Positions 52,308 through 62,380 of a stretch of DNA of 64,000 nt are shown in pieces. A program made the translations under genes and the position numbers. The notes under the pieces were generated by a model. The model was given only the letters and a program-made list of their open reading frames with translations, did not search any database and had not been told where the DNA came from. The stretch is from assembly GCF_008704795.1 (NCBI RefSeq), contig NZ_CP023690.1, positions 1,426,001 to 1,490,000 of the forward strand, given 5' to 3'. Each line of letters begins with the position of its first letter. Positions within the stretch are counted from its first letter, which is position 1. This stretch comes from Streptomyces spectabilis. GTDB taxonomy: Bacteria > Actinomycetota > Actinomycetes > Streptomycetales > Streptomycetaceae.

Positions 52308-53066
52308 ATGCAGAACGTCCTCAACACCCTGCGCGTCCTGGAGGAGTTGGCGACGCGCCAGCCCGTCGGCGTCGCCGAGCTCGCGCGGGCCATGGACCTG
52401 CCGAAGAGCACCGTCCAGCGCGCGCTCGGCACCCTGCGCACCGCGGGCTGGATCAGACAGACCGGCACCCCGCCCACCCGCTGGACCCTCACCACGAAGG
52501 CGCTGCTCGTCGGCCGGCAGGCCACCGGTGAACTGGGCCTGCGGGACGTGGCGGTGCCGGTGATGGAGGAGCTGCGCCGCGCCACCGACGAGACCGTGCA
52601 CCTGGCGGTGCCGGAGGGCGAACGGGTGGTCCTGGTCGAGCGCCTGGAGACGACGCAGCCGGTGCGGATCGTGCTCCCGCTCGGCCAGCACCTCTCGGGC
52701 CACGCGTCCGCCAACGGCAAGGCCATCCTCGCGGCCCGCACCCCCGAGGCCGTCGAGCGGTACGTCGCGGACGGCCTGACCCGGTTCACCGAGGCGACGA
52801 TCGACGACCCGGAGGCGCTGCGCGCCGAACTGCGCGCGATCCGCGCCCGCGGCTACGCGCTCAACGAGGGCGAGTGGCGCGCCGACGTCGCGGCGGTGGC
52901 CGCGGCGATCCTCGGCCCGGACGGCACGCCCGCGGCCAGCATGAGCATCAACCTGCCCGCCGGCCGCTGCGATCGGAAGCGCCTCGAAGAGCTGGGAGTT
53001 CACGTACGAGCGGCGGCCCGCGAGATCAGTACGGCACTCGGGTACGAGGAGCCCCGCACGGCCTGA
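52308..53066 (+). CDS. IclR-family transcriptional regulator
   Basis: ATG 52308 (GGGGGAACC upstream) gives 252 residues; the longer ORF adds a basic non-conserved stretch. The N-terminal winged helix (VAELARAMDLPKSTVQRALG, about 25-44) is followed by the IclR effector domain (VHLAVPEGERVVLVERLET, HASANGKAILAA, GYALNEGEWRADVAAVAAAI). IclR proteins bind small organic acids. The gene is flanked by a hydroxy-acid dehydrogenase/aminotransferase operon on one side and a dicarboxylate-type carrier on the other, its likely targets. Confidence 0.93.
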   Translation: MQNVLNTLRVLEELATRQPVGVAELARAMDLPKSTVQRALGTLRTAGWIRQTGTPPTRWTLTTKALLVGRQATGELGLRDVAVPVMEELRRATDETVHLAVPEGERVVLVERLETTQPVRIVLPLGQHLSGHASANGKAILAARTPEAVERYVADGLTRFTEATIDDPEALRAELRAIRARGYALNEGEWRADVAAVAAAILGPDGTPAASMSINLPAGRCDRKRLEELGVHVRAAAREISTALGYEEPRTA

Positions 53067-53118
53067 GCGCCCCACGAGCGAGGAGCCGGCACCCCGGGAG
53101 CGATGCGCCCGCACCCCC

Positions 53119-53147
53119 TTGACGGGCCGTGACACCCGTCACATACT
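53119..53147 (+). promoter_or_regulatory. Promoter of the carrier gene
   Basis: TTGACG (53119-53124) and CATACT (53142-53147) are 17 bases apart, with a predicted start near 53154. The 5' leader to the gene (53394) would be long, about 240 bases, with no clear further structure apart from the operator. Confidence 0.55.
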
Positions 53148-53164
53148 CGCCAACGTCGCCCTGC

Positions 53165-53185
53165 GAGTTCCGCATAGCGGAACTC
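53165..53185 (+). promoter_or_regulatory. IclR-type operator in front of the carrier gene
   Basis: GAGTTCCGC-ATA-GCGGAACTC is a perfect 9+9 inverted repeat with a 3-base spacer. TTCCGC...GCGGAA is the usual core for IclR-family sites in actinobacteria. A degenerate second copy (TCCG-N5-CGGA) follows at about 53190-53202. It lies just past the predicted transcription start, so binding would repress. Confidence 0.75.
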
Positions 53186-53393
53186 AGAGTCCGTGCTGCG
53201 GATATTCGGGCCCGGTGTGCCCGTCACTTCACCACGCCCTACGACACCCTTCACGCCCTCCTACGACCCACGACGCTCCAGCACGCCCCACCCGGATCCC
53301 TCGGGCCTCCACAGGCTCCGGGCCCCGTCCGCATGCCCCCGCACCTGACCCTCCACCCGCTACTCGGCCGCAGTCCGAAGGCGAGGACGTGTC

Positions 53394-54791
53394 ATGACAG
53401 ACCATCTCATCGCGATCGGCGCACTGGTGCTCATCTTCGCCGTCGCCACGTTCACCTCCGTCCATATGGGAGCGCTCGCGCTCGTCGCGGCGTTCGCCGT
53501 CGGCTCCACCGTCGCCAGCGAGAGCGCGGACGACGTCTTCGGGGGCTTCCCCGGGGACCTCTTCGTCGTCCTCGTGGGCGTCACCTTCCTGTTCGCCGTC
53601 GCGAAGAACAACGGCACCATCGAATGGCTCGTGCACGCCGCGACCCGGGCCGTGGGCGGCCGTATCGCCCTCATCCCCTGGGTCATGTTCCTCATCACCG
53701 CCGCGCTCACCGCGGTCGGCGCGGTGGTGCCCGCGGCGGTGGGCGTCATCGCCCCCATCGGCATGAGCCTGTGCGCCCGTTACCGCATCCGCCCTCTCCT
53801 GATGGGCCTCCTCGTGGCCAACGGCGGCTGCGCGGGCGGCTTCTCGCCCGCCAGCGTCTACGGCTCCATCACCAACGGCGTGGTCGAGCGCAACGAGCTG
53901 CCGAGCAGCCCCGGGCTGCTGTTCGCCATGACGTTCCTGTTCAGCGTGGCGCTCAGTGTCGTCGCGTACTTCATGTTCGGCGGGCGGCAGTTGCTCGGGC
54001 GGCGCGCGCAGGACGCCGAGGTGACGGACGGCGGCGCGGTGGCCGGATCATCCGGTCCCGGCGCATCGACCGGCCCCGCCGGGCCCGGCGGGGCCTCGGC
54101 AGGGCCCGTCGGCGCCGCGCCCGCGGGGACGGCGCCCGCGGGCGGCACCGCCACCGCGACCGTCGCCCTGGCGAAACCGACCCTGGCGCCCGGCCTCGAC
54201 CTCTCCCGCTCCCTGACGCTGCTCGGACTGCTCGGCATGGTCGCGGGCGCGCTCTTCTTCGAGTGGAACGTGGGGCTCATGGCCTTCACCGTCGTGGTCG
54301 TCCTCACCCTGGTCGACCCCGACGCCGCCAAGGGAGCCGTCGACCGCTGCGCCTGGTCCACCGTGCTGCTCGTCTGCGGCGTCGTCACCTTCGTCGGGGT
54401 CATGGAGCGCATGGGCACCATCGAGTGGCTCGGCGACAGCGTCGCCAAGATCGACTCGCCGCTCCTGGGCGCCCTGTTGATCTGCGTGGTCGGCGCCGTG
54501 GTCTCCGCCTTCGCCTCCACCACGGGCATCCTCGGCGCGCTCATCCCCCTTGCCGTCCCCTTCCTGATGGACGGTCAGGTCAGTGCCGTCGGCCTGATCA
54601 TCGCCCTGGCCATCTCGTCCTCCGTGGTCGACTCGTCGCCGCTGTCCACCAGCGGCGCCCTGGTCACCGCCAACGCACCCGAGGAACAGCGCCCCCAGAT
54701 CTTCAACTCCCTGATGCGCTGGGGCATGTCGATGACCCTGGTCGCCCCGCTCGCGACGTGGGCCCTGTTCGTGATCCCCGGGCAGGCCTGA
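53394..54791 (+). CDS. MatC/ArsB-type carboxylate carrier
   Basis: The 465-residue protein has about 10-12 hydrophobic segments in two halves. Each half includes the re-entrant-like motifs of the ion-transporter superfamily (ANGGCAGGFSPASVYGSITN; ALAISSSVVDSSPLSTSGAL). The N-terminal half matches MatC-type malonate/dicarboxylate carriers. A long cytosolic Gly/Ala/Pro-rich linker (about residues 215-265) joins the halves. It probably imports a small carboxylate used by the hydroxy-acid dehydrogenase and aminotransferase. The IclR operator upstream links it to the regulator gene. Confidence 0.85.
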   Translation: MTDHLIAIGALVLIFAVATFTSVHMGALALVAAFAVGSTVASESADDVFGGFPGDLFVVLVGVTFLFAVAKNNGTIEWLVHAATRAVGGRIALIPWVMFLITAALTAVGAVVPAAVGVIAPIGMSLCARYRIRPLLMGLLVANGGCAGGFSPASVYGSITNGVVERNELPSSPGLLFAMTFLFSVALSVVAYFMFGGRQLLGRRAQDAEVTDGGAVAGSSGPGASTGPAGPGGASAGPVGAAPAGTAPAGGTATATVALAKPTLAPGLDLSRSLTLLGLLGMVAGALFFEWNVGLMAFTVVVVLTLVDPDAAKGAVDRCAWSTVLLVCGVVTFVGVMERMGTIEWLGDSVAKIDSPLLGALLICVVGAVVSAFASTTGILGALIPLAVPFLMDGQVSAVGLIIALAISSSVVDSSPLSTSGALVTANAPEEQRPQIFNSLMRWGMSMTLVAPLATWALFVIPGQA

Positions 54792-54798
54792 ACGAAGA

Positions 54799-54848
54799 GA
54801 GCGCGTCGAGCGCGCTTCCGGGGCCCCGGAAGCGCGCTCGACGCGCTC
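54799..54848 (+). terminator. 50-bp perfect palindrome terminator
   Basis: A 25+25 bp perfect palindrome, centred on GGGGCCCC with outer ends GAGCGCGTC, begins seven bases after the carrier stop. It is one of the strongest hairpins in the window. Confidence 0.8.
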
Positions 54849-54928
54849 CCGCCAGGAGCGCTCGGGCTTATCCTCGACGGTCTGGCGCCGTGAGCGTCAG
54901 CCCGCACGCCGAAAGGAACGGCACCACG

Positions 54929-55414
54929 ATGCCCGCCGCGCACCTGCGTCACTCCGTCCGCGCGCTCGTGCTCGACGAGCAGCAGCGCGTCCTGCTGTGC
55001 AGGTGCGTCCTCCCCGAGGCGGTCGTCTGGATCGCTCCGGGCGGCGGCATCGAGGAGGGCGAGACTCCGCGCGCCGCGCTGCGCCGCGAGGTGCGGGAGG
55101 AGGTCGGGTTGGCGGTCGAGGGGACGCCGCCCCACGTCTGGCACCAGGAGATCGTCGCGCCCGGCCACGCGGAGGGCTACGACGGGGTGATCAATGACTA
55201 CTTCCTCGTCCGCACGCGCGCCTTCCGTCCCCACGGGGCGCTGTCGGAGGCGGAGTTGGCCGCCGAGAACCTCGCGGGATTCCGCTGGTGGCGGCTGGAC
55301 GAGATCGAGGGCTACCGCGGCCCCGATTTCTTCGGCCCCTCCGGCATGGCCGCGCTGCTGTCCGCTCTCCTCACCGGCGGCGTCCCGGACCGGCCCGTGC
55401 TCGTCGGTCCGTGA
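54929..55414 (+). CDS. Nudix hydrolase
   Basis: ATG 54929 (GAAAGGAA upstream) gives 161 residues. The Nudix box is complete: GGGIEEGETPRAALRREVRE followed by EVGL. It hydrolyses a nucleoside diphosphate linked to some group X; many such stand-alone enzymes act on oxidised nucleotides or NDP-sugars. It ends directly against the convergent hydrolase gene, with no base between the stops. Confidence 0.92.
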   Translation: MPAAHLRHSVRALVLDEQQRVLLCRCVLPEAVVWIAPGGGIEEGETPRAALRREVREEVGLAVEGTPPHVWHQEIVAPGHAEGYDGVINDYFLVRTRAFRPHGALSEAELAAENLAGFRWWRLDEIEGYRGPDFFGPSGMAALLSALLTGGVPDRPVLVGP

Positions 55415-56227
55415 TCAGCGGACGGTCGTACGCTCGCCGGAAGCGCTCGGGCCGGGCGCCGCGCGCAGGAAGTCCAGGAGCAGCGCGGTGATCTCCGCCG
55501 GGCGCTCCAGGGAGGGCAGATGGCCCGCCCACGGCAGCTCCTGGTGGCGGGCCAGGGGCAGGAGGTCCGGGAGTCCGGCCGCGATCTCCCGGAAGTCGGG
55601 CACATCGTGGGCGCCGCCGACGGCGAGCGTGGGGGCGGTGACCGCCCGCAGGTCGAGCGCGGGCTCCGGGAGTTCGTGGTCGGCCTCCTCGCCCTCAGGG
55701 TGCGCGGCGAACCAGTGGGCGAAGTTCTCCCGCTGCATCAGGGTCACCAGCTTCCTGGTCTTCCGGTCGGCCTCGGGACCCAGCCACGTACGCGCGTTCA
55801 GGGACGCGGCGGCGTCCAGTTCCCCCTCGTCCAGGAGGCCCTGCTCGGCGGCGTCGAAGGCCTGGAGCAGCGGGCTCGGCTCGTGTCCGGGGCGGCCCGC
55901 GCAGAGCAGCGCGAGCGCGGTCACCCGCCCCGGGTGCAGCGCGGCGATCCGCAGCGCGACCCGGCCGCCGTACGAGGAACCCACGAAGGCGGCGTTGCCG
56001 ACGCCCAGGGAGTCGAGCAGCGCCAGGACGTCGCCCTCGTCGGAGTAGGGCTCCGTCGCCGCCGGGGACCGGCCGCAGCTGCGGAAGTCCGCGCGGACGA
56101 CGCGGTGCCCGGCCTCGGCCAGCGGGCGCCACTGCGGCTCCCACATCCGGCGGTCGCAGACCGATGAGTGCAGCAGGACCAGTGCGGGGCCATCGGCGGG
56201 GCCGTCGACGTCATGGGAAATGATCAC
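55415..56227 (-). CDS. Alpha/beta hydrolase
   Basis: The 270-residue cytosolic hydrolase has the oxyanion strand ALVLLHSSVCDRRMW, nucleophile elbow GSSYGG (Ser about 95), acid in GGAHDVPDFRE and His in LPWAGHLPSLERP. It resembles haloperoxidase/3-oxoadipate enol-lactonase-like enzymes. It is downstream of, and co-directional with, the isochorismatase gene but separated by a strong hairpin. Confidence 0.88.
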   Translation of the reverse strand: MIISHDVDGPADGPALVLLHSSVCDRRMWEPQWRPLAEAGHRVVRADFRSCGRSPAATEPYSDEGDVLALLDSLGVGNAAFVGSSYGGRVALRIAALHPGRVTALALLCAGRPGHEPSPLLQAFDAAEQGLLDEGELDAAASLNARTWLGPEADRKTRKLVTLMQRENFAHWFAAHPEGEEADHELPEPALDLRAVTAPTLAVGGAHDVPDFREIAAGLPDLLPLARHQELPWAGHLPSLERPAEITALLLDFLRAAPGPSASGERTTVR

Positions 56228-56248
56228 GCCCGCATCCTGGCAGAACGG

Positions 56249-56284
56249 CCCCGGTCCGCCGAAGGGGTTTTCGGCGGACCGGGG
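56249..56284 (-). terminator. 15-bp stem terminator after the isochorismatase gene
   Basis: CCCCGGTCCGCCGAA pairs perfectly with TTCGGCGGACCGGGG around a 6-nt loop, 22 bases past the isochorismatase stop. Confidence 0.8.
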
Positions 56285-56305
56285 GTGTGCGGGACGGCGG
56301 CGGGG

Positions 56306-56929
56306 TCAGTCGCGGAGGTCGTCCACGGCGGGGACGACGAGGCCGAACAGGTCGGTGACGGTGGTCAGGGCGGCGGACTGAAGGGCGGCGGCGGGCAGGA
56401 CCGCACCGTCGGGGGCGGTGAGCGCCCGGGTGGCGGTCGTCTCGGCGACGACGGTGGGCCGGTAGCCGAGGTGGAAGGCGCCCTGGGCGGTGAAGGTGAC
56501 GCACATGTGGGTCATGAACCCGGCGAGCACGAGGTCACGGCCCTCGCCCGGCTCGACGCCCGCGGCGCGCAGGGCCTCCTCCAGGTCGGTGGCGTGGAAG
56601 GCGTTGGGGAACTGCTTGACCACGACCGGCTCACCGGCGACGGGAGCGACCTCGTCGCTGATCGACCCGATGTGGGCGCGGATGTCGTACGGGGTGTCCT
56701 CGCCGCCGTCGTTGACGATGTGGACGACCGGGATGCCCGCGGCGCGGGCGCGCTCCAGGAGCCGGGCGCCCGCCGCGACGGCCTTCTCGGCGCCGTCCAG
56801 GGTCATGACACCGGTGCGGTAGGTGTTCTGGAAGTCGATCATTATCAGGGCCGAACCGCTCAGCCGGGGCGGCTCGTTGTCCAGGCCGATCACGTCGCGC
56901 AGGGTCGTGGCGGGGTGGCTGGTGCTCAT
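56306..56929 (-). CDS. Isochorismatase-family cysteine hydrolase
   Basis: The 207-residue protein has all catalytic residues: Asp (ALIMIDFQNTY), Lys (VVVKQFPNAF) and Cys (LAGFMTHMCVTFTAQ). It is a typical amidase/nicotinamidase-like cysteine hydrolase and a useful contrast to the Cys-less protein at 34112-34741. The GlxA-type regulator gene starts upstream on the same strand, with its stop 86 bases away. This pair (regulator + isochorismatase) is a common module in Streptomyces. Confidence 0.9.
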   Translation of the reverse strand: MSTSHPATTLRDVIGLDNEPPRLSGSALIMIDFQNTYRTGVMTLDGAEKAVAAGARLLERARAAGIPVVHIVNDGGEDTPYDIRAHIGSISDEVAPVAGEPVVVKQFPNAFHATDLEEALRAAGVEPGEGRDLVLAGFMTHMCVTFTAQGAFHLGYRPTVVAETTATRALTAPDGAVLPAAALQSAALTTVTDLFGLVVPAVDDLRD

Positions 56930-57015
56930 CAGGGAGCCTTTCCTCGGGTTTTCGGGCAGGGCGGGGCCTCGGCCCGGCGTCCGTGCCGGTGGATGGGGTG
57001 GGAAGGGGGAAGCGG

Positions 57016-58008
57016 TCAGGCGGACTTGGTGCGGAAGCGGCGGCGGTAGGCCGCCGGGGTGGTGGCCAGCTGTCGCCGGAAGGCCCGGTGCAGGGTCTCG
57101 ACCGAGCCGAGCCCGGCGGCGGCCGCCACCTGGTCGAGCGGGCAGTCCGTGGTCTCGAGGAGCCGCCGGGCCACCTCGATGCGGACTCCCTCGACGTAGG
57201 CGGCGGGGCTCGCGCCCGTCTCCTGGGTGAAGACGCGGGCGAAATGCCGCTCGCTCAGACACATCCGGGCGGCCAGGGCCCCCGCGGACAGGTCCTCGTC
57301 GAGGTGGTCGGCGATCCACAGGCGCAGCTCGTCGATGTCCCTGCGGCTGCTGCCCGAGCGGCGCAGCGGCACGGAGAACTGGCTCTGGCCGCCCTGCCGT
57401 TTGAGGTAGACCACGAGCTGCCGGGCCACCGCGAGCGCGGTCTGCTCGCCCTGGTCCTCGGCGACCAGGGCGAGGGCGAGGTCCAGGCAGGCGCTGATGC
57501 CCGCCCCGGTCCACAGCCGGCCGCGGTCGGCCCGGACGAAGATGGGGTCCGGGTCGACCGTGACCTCCGGGTGGTCGGCGGCCAGCTGGGCCGCGGTCGA
57601 CCAGTGGGTGGTCGCCGTGAGGCCGTCCAGGAGCCCCGCCGCGGCCAGGAGGTGGGCACCCACGCACACGGACGCCACCCGCCGTGCGTGCGGAGCGGTG
57701 GCCTTCACCCACTCCACGACGGTGGTGTCGATGCGGGCCACGGGCCCGTCGTCGGTCATGTCGACCGCGCCCGGCACCAGCAGGGTGTCCACCTGGTCGC
57801 CCACGTCGTCGAAGGCCACGTCGGTGAGCAGCCGTACCCCGGCCGACGTCCGGACCGGTCCCGCGGTCGGTCCCGCGAGGCGGACCCGGTATCCGGCGCG
57901 GCCCGCCGTCTCCCGGTTGGCCAGCGCGAACACCTCGGCCGGGCCGGTGACGTCGAGGAGGTCGACATCGGGGAAGACCGCGATGACGACCCGGTGGGGA
58001 AGGGGCAT
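57016..58008 (-). CDS. GlxA/AraC-family regulator with DJ-1/PfpI-like domain
   Basis: The 330-residue protein has an N-terminal class I glutamine-amidotransferase-like (DJ-1/PfpI) domain (VVIAVFPDVDLLDVTGPAEV; nucleophile-elbow position SVCVGAHLLAAAG). The C-terminal AraC DNA-binding domain follows (LAARMCLSERHFARVFTQET, GLGSVETLHRAFRRQL). GlxA-type regulators sense amide or amine compounds. It is probably the activator of the adjacent isochorismatase gene, 86 bases downstream on the same strand. Confidence 0.93.
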   Translation of the reverse strand: MPLPHRVVIAVFPDVDLLDVTGPAEVFALANRETAGRAGYRVRLAGPTAGPVRTSAGVRLLTDVAFDDVGDQVDTLLVPGAVDMTDDGPVARIDTTVVEWVKATAPHARRVASVCVGAHLLAAAGLLDGLTATTHWSTAAQLAADHPEVTVDPDPIFVRADRGRLWTGAGISACLDLALALVAEDQGEQTALAVARQLVVYLKRQGGQSQFSVPLRRSGSSRRDIDELRLWIADHLDEDLSAGALAARMCLSERHFARVFTQETGASPAAYVEGVRIEVARRLLETTDCPLDQVAAAAGLGSVETLHRAFRRQLATTPAAYRRRFRTKSA

Positions 58009-58184
58009 GTCCTTATGCTCACCCGCGCCACCGATGACCGCAATGACGATTCCCTGTCACATCCGGACACGCGGCCGAGGAGGTCCGTACCGGCGCTACG
58101 CCCGTGTGAACGGCGTGTGGCAGCGCTCCGACAGCGTCCCGGGCCCCGTTGACGACGCCGAAAGTCCGGTGCTCAACTGTTCGC

Positions 58185-58280
58185 ATGCCGTCCTCGCAGC
58201 CGCTGGTCTCGCGCGAGCACATCGACCTCTGTCGGGTGTGCTCCGCGGTGTGTCCTGGCGTGGGCGCCCTGCGCGGCTGA
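58185..58280 (+). CDS. Cysteine-rich leader peptide of the sulfur-uptake operon
   Basis: The 31-residue ORF from ATG 58185 contains EHIDLCRVCSAVC, which matches the conserved HxDLCRxxSxxC core of the small 'putative leader peptides' found in front of sulfur-assimilation and sulfonate or cystine transport genes in Streptomyces. Three cysteines fall within eight codons (16, 19, 23). Slow decoding when Cys-tRNA is short is the expected signal for attenuation. It lies 126 bases upstream of the LLM monooxygenase gene on the same strand. The ribosome-binding site is weak. Confidence 0.75.
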   Translation: MPSSQPLVSREHIDLCRVCSAVCPGVGALRG

Positions 58281-58406
58281 TCGGCCCTCCGGGCCTCGTC
58301 CCTCATGCGCCGGACGGGCTCCGCGCTCTCCCGCACCGACCTTCCTCGGCCGCGCCGCGCCCGCACGAGCGCGCCGGTTCGCTCATCCACGTACGAAAGG
58401 CCTGTC

Positions 58407-59558
58407 ATGCCTGTGGAGTTCCTCGGCATCGCCGCGACCAACGACGGGTCGGAGGTCCGGCCGCGCTCCGGTGCCGCCTTCGACAAGCAGTACACGCTGC
58501 GGCTCGCCCGGGCCCACGAGGACCACGGCTGGGACCGGGTGCTCTTCGCCTACGGCTCCGGCTCCCCGATCCCCGCGGCCGCCGCCGGGTACCTCGCGGC
58601 GAAGGTCGAGTCGTTGCAGATCCTGCTCGCGCACCGGCCGAACGTGTCGTACCCGACGTACGCGGCACGGACGTTCGCGACGCTCGACCAGGTCAGCGAC
58701 GGGCGGCTGACCGTCCACTTCATCACCGGCGGCAACGACCACGAGCAGCGCCGCGAGGGCGACACGCTGGGCAAGGACGAGCGCTACGCCCGCACCCGCG
58801 AGTACATCGAGATCGTCAAGAAGGTGTGGACGCGGCGCGAGGCCTTCGACCACGAGGGCGCGCACTACCGCTTCCAGGACTTCGTCAGCGACGTCTTCCC
58901 GGTGCAGGAGCCGCACCCGGGCGTCTCGTTCGGCGGTTCGTCGCCCGCCGCCTACGCGGCGGGCGGGGCCGAGGCGGACGTCTACTGCCTGTGGGGCGAG
59001 CCGCTCGCCGAGACCGCGCAGCAGATCGAGGAGGTCACCCGGGCGGCCCGCGCGGCGGGGCGCACCGACGTGCCGCGCATCCAGGTGGCGTTCCGGCCCA
59101 TCATCGCGCCGACCGAGGACCTGGCCTGGGAGAAGGCGCACCGCACGGTGGGCGCGATCCGGGAGCACCGCGCGGGCGGGCAGACCCCGGCGCGGCGCCG
59201 CTCCCCCGAATCGCCGGAGAACACCGGCTCGCAGCGGCTCGTCGCCATCGCCGAGCAGGGCGAGCGCTTCGACCGCGCGCTGTGGACGCCGACCGCGGCC
59301 GCCACCGGCGGCGCGGGCAACTCCACCGCCCTGGTCGGCACCCCGGAGACCGTCGCCCAGGCGCTGCTCGACTACTACGACCTGGGCGTGGACATCCTGT
59401 CCGCGCGCGGCTACGAACTGCTCGACGACGCCGTCGACTTCGGCCGGTACGTCATCCCGATCGTCCGCGAGGAGGTCGCCAAGCGCGACCGCGAGCGGGC
59501 CGAGCGCGGGCCGCGGACGCTGGAGCGCACGCTGAGCTCACTGGCGGTGGCGGGATGA
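58407..59558 (+). CDS. LLM-class flavin-dependent monooxygenase (SsuD-like)
   Basis: ATG 58407 (GAAAGG upstream) gives 383 residues of the luciferase-like (beta/alpha)8 fold: [49 protein letters not shown] and [15 protein letters not shown]. SsuD-type members release sulfite from alkanesulfonates with FMNH2 and O2. It is first in an operon with an ABC amino-acid-type transporter and behind a cysteine leader peptide, so it probably obtains sulfur from an organosulfur compound. It overlaps the permease start (ATGA). Confidence 0.9.
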   Translation: MPVEFLGIAATNDGSEVRPRSGAAFDKQYTLRLARAHEDHGWDRVLFAYGSGSPIPAAAAGYLAAKVESLQILLAHRPNVSYPTYAARTFATLDQVSDGRLTVHFITGGNDHEQRREGDTLGKDERYARTREYIEIVKKVWTRREAFDHEGAHYRFQDFVSDVFPVQEPHPGVSFGGSSPAAYAAGGAEADVYCLWGEPLAETAQQIEEVTRAARAAGRTDVPRIQVAFRPIIAPTEDLAWEKAHRTVGAIREHRAGGQTPARRRSPESPENTGSQRLVAIAEQGERFDRALWTPTAAATGGAGNSTALVGTPETVAQALLDYYDLGVDILSARGYELLDDAVDFGRYVIPIVREEVAKRDRERAERGPRTLERTLSSLAVAG

Positions 59559-60540
59559 CGTCCGCCGCCCCGCCCTCCCCGAAGGCCGCCGCGCTCCCGG
59601 CGGGCGACGCCGGGCCCCGGGCCGCCGCCGAGCCGAAGGTCGTCCCGGCCCGGCACTACTGGCGCTGGGCCGCGGGAGCCGCGGTGCTCGTCCTGGCCGC
59701 CCAGTTCGCGCACGGGCTCGTCACCAACCCGGCCTGGGAGTGGGAGGTCTTCTTCCGCTATCTGACCGCCGACAGCGTGCTGCGAGCGGTCTGGGTGACC
59801 CTCCAGCTGACCGTGTACGGCACGGCGCTGGGCTTCGCCCTCGGTCTGGTCGTCGCCCTGATGCGCCTCTCGCGCAGCCCGCTGCTCTCCGGTGCGGCCT
59901 GGCTGTACGTCTGGGCGTTCCGCTCCATCCCGCTGATCGTGCAGCTGCTGTTCTGGTTCAACCTGGCCTATCTGTACGAGGAGTTGGGCATCGGCGTCCC
60001 GTTCGGGCCCGTGGTGTGGAGCTTCGGCACCATGCACCTGGTCGGGGCGATGTCGGCGGCCGTCATCGGGCTCGCGCTGCACCAGGCCGCGTACGCCGCC
60101 GAGATCCTGCGCGGCGGCTTCCTCGCCGTCGAGCCGGGCCAGTTGGAGGCGGCCGCCGCGCTCGGCATCCCCCGGCACCGGCAGCTGCGCCGGATCGTGC
60201 TGCCCCAGGCGATGCGCTCGGTCCTGCCGAACGCCGCGAACGAGATCGTCTCGCTGTTCAAGGGCACCTCCATCGTCTCGGTGATGGCGATCGGGGAGCT
60301 GTTCTACCAAGTGCAGGTGATCTACGGCCGCAACGGCCGGGTGGTGCCGCTGCTGATGGTCGCCACGGTCTGGTACATCGTCCTGACCACGCTCCTTTCC
60401 GTCGTCCAGTACTACGTGGAGCGGCACTTCGCGCGCGGCGCGGACCGCACTCCCCCGCCGACGCCGCTCCAGCGCGCCCGTGCCTTCGCGCGCGCCTTCA
60501 AGGCCTCCTCTCACCATCTGACACCCCTCTGGGAGAAGCG

Positions 60541-60544
<4 letters not shown>
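59555..60544 (+). CDS. ABC transporter permease, polar amino acid (cystine) type
   Basis: The 329-residue protein has a proline/alanine-rich cytosolic N-terminus and about five to six helices. The EAA loop is [20 protein letters not shown], and the N-terminal HisM signature is [20 protein letters not shown]. It starts within the stop of the monooxygenase gene and ends within the start of the ATPase gene (both ATGA overlaps), so it is tightly coupled. A single permease gene suggests a homodimer. Confidence 0.92.
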
Positions 60545-61311
<767 letters not shown>

Positions 61312-61365
61312 CCCCCGCACGTCCCCGTCCCCCGCCCTGCCGTTCCCGCCCCGAGGAGTTCCGCC

Positions 61366-62355
61366 ATGCCCGCGCCCGTCACCCGCCGTGCCACGCTCGC
61401 CTTCGCGCTCGCCTCCGCCCTGGCCCTCACCGCCACCGCCTGCGGCGCCTCCGCCGACGAGGAGACGGGCCCGGGCGGCCCCGCGAAGCCGGGCGCCAAG
61501 GGCGCGAGGATCGATCTGAGTCCCGACCAGAAGCGCGTCAGAGCCGAGAAGGTCGACGCGATCGCCCGCCTCGTGCCGGAGCGCGTCCGCTCGCGCGGCA
61601 CCCTCGAAGTGGTCGCCTCCGCGGGTTCCGTGCCGCCGCTGACGTTCTACGCCACCGACGACAAGACGGTCATCGGCGTGGAGACCGACATCGCCCAGCT
61701 GGTCGCCGACGTGCTCGGCCTGAAGGTGCGCCCGCACGCGGTCGACTGGGCGAACATCTTCGTCGGCCTGGACAGCGGCAAGTACGACGTCGGCTTCAGC
61801 AACATCACCGTCACCGAGGAGCGCAAGGAGAAGTACGACTTCGCCACCTACCGCCTGGACACCATCGCCTTCGAGGCGAGGAAGAACCGCGGGTGGAGGG
61901 TCAGGGGCCCCAAGGACGTGGCGGGCCGCGTCATCGGGGTCTCCTCCGGCACCAACCAGGAGAAGCTGCTCGTCGACTGGAGCGAGCAGAACGTGAAGGC
62001 GGGCCGGAAGGCCACCGACATCAAGTACTTCCAGAACACCAGCGACTACTACCTGGCGCTCGGCTCCGGCCGCATCGACGCCTACCTCGGCCCCCACCCG
62101 GTCGCCGCCCACCACGCGGCGAGCACCGGCAGGTCCGAGGTCATCGGCACCTTCTCGGGCGCGGGCGACCGGCTCCAGGGCAAGATCGCCGCCACCACGA
62201 AGAAGGACAACGGCCTCATCGAGGCCCTGCACAAGGCGCTCCAGCACCTCGTCGACGACGGCTCCTACCGCAAGGTGCTCGCCCACTGGGGGCTCGCCGA
62301 CGAGGCCGTGCGCACCTCGGAGCTCAATCCGAAGGGGCTGCCCAGGACCGCTTGA
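61366..62355 (+). CDS. Lipoprotein amino-acid-binding protein of the ABC system
   Basis: The 329-residue protein has a signal peptide ending in the lipobox LTATAC, so the mature N-terminal Cys is lipid-anchored. The SBP_bac_3 fold follows (GTLEVVASAGSVPPLTFYAT, GVETDIAQLVADVLGLKVRP, VGFSNITVTEERKEKYDFAT). It captures a polar amino acid or a related sulfur compound outside the membrane and delivers it to the permease. It is last in the operon, 54 bases after the ATPase gene. Confidence 0.92.
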   Translation: MPAPVTRRATLAFALASALALTATACGASADEETGPGGPAKPGAKGARIDLSPDQKRVRAEKVDAIARLVPERVRSRGTLEVVASAGSVPPLTFYATDDKTVIGVETDIAQLVADVLGLKVRPHAVDWANIFVGLDSGKYDVGFSNITVTEERKEKYDFATYRLDTIAFEARKNRGWRVRGPKDVAGRVIGVSSGTNQEKLLVDWSEQNVKAGRKATDIKYFQNTSDYYLALGSGRIDAYLGPHPVAAHHAASTGRSEVIGTFSGAGDRLQGKIAATTKKDNGLIEALHKALQHLVDDGSYRKVLAHWGLADEAVRTSELNPKGLPRTA

Positions 62356-62380
62356 GACCGGCCCCGCCGACCGGCTCCCG

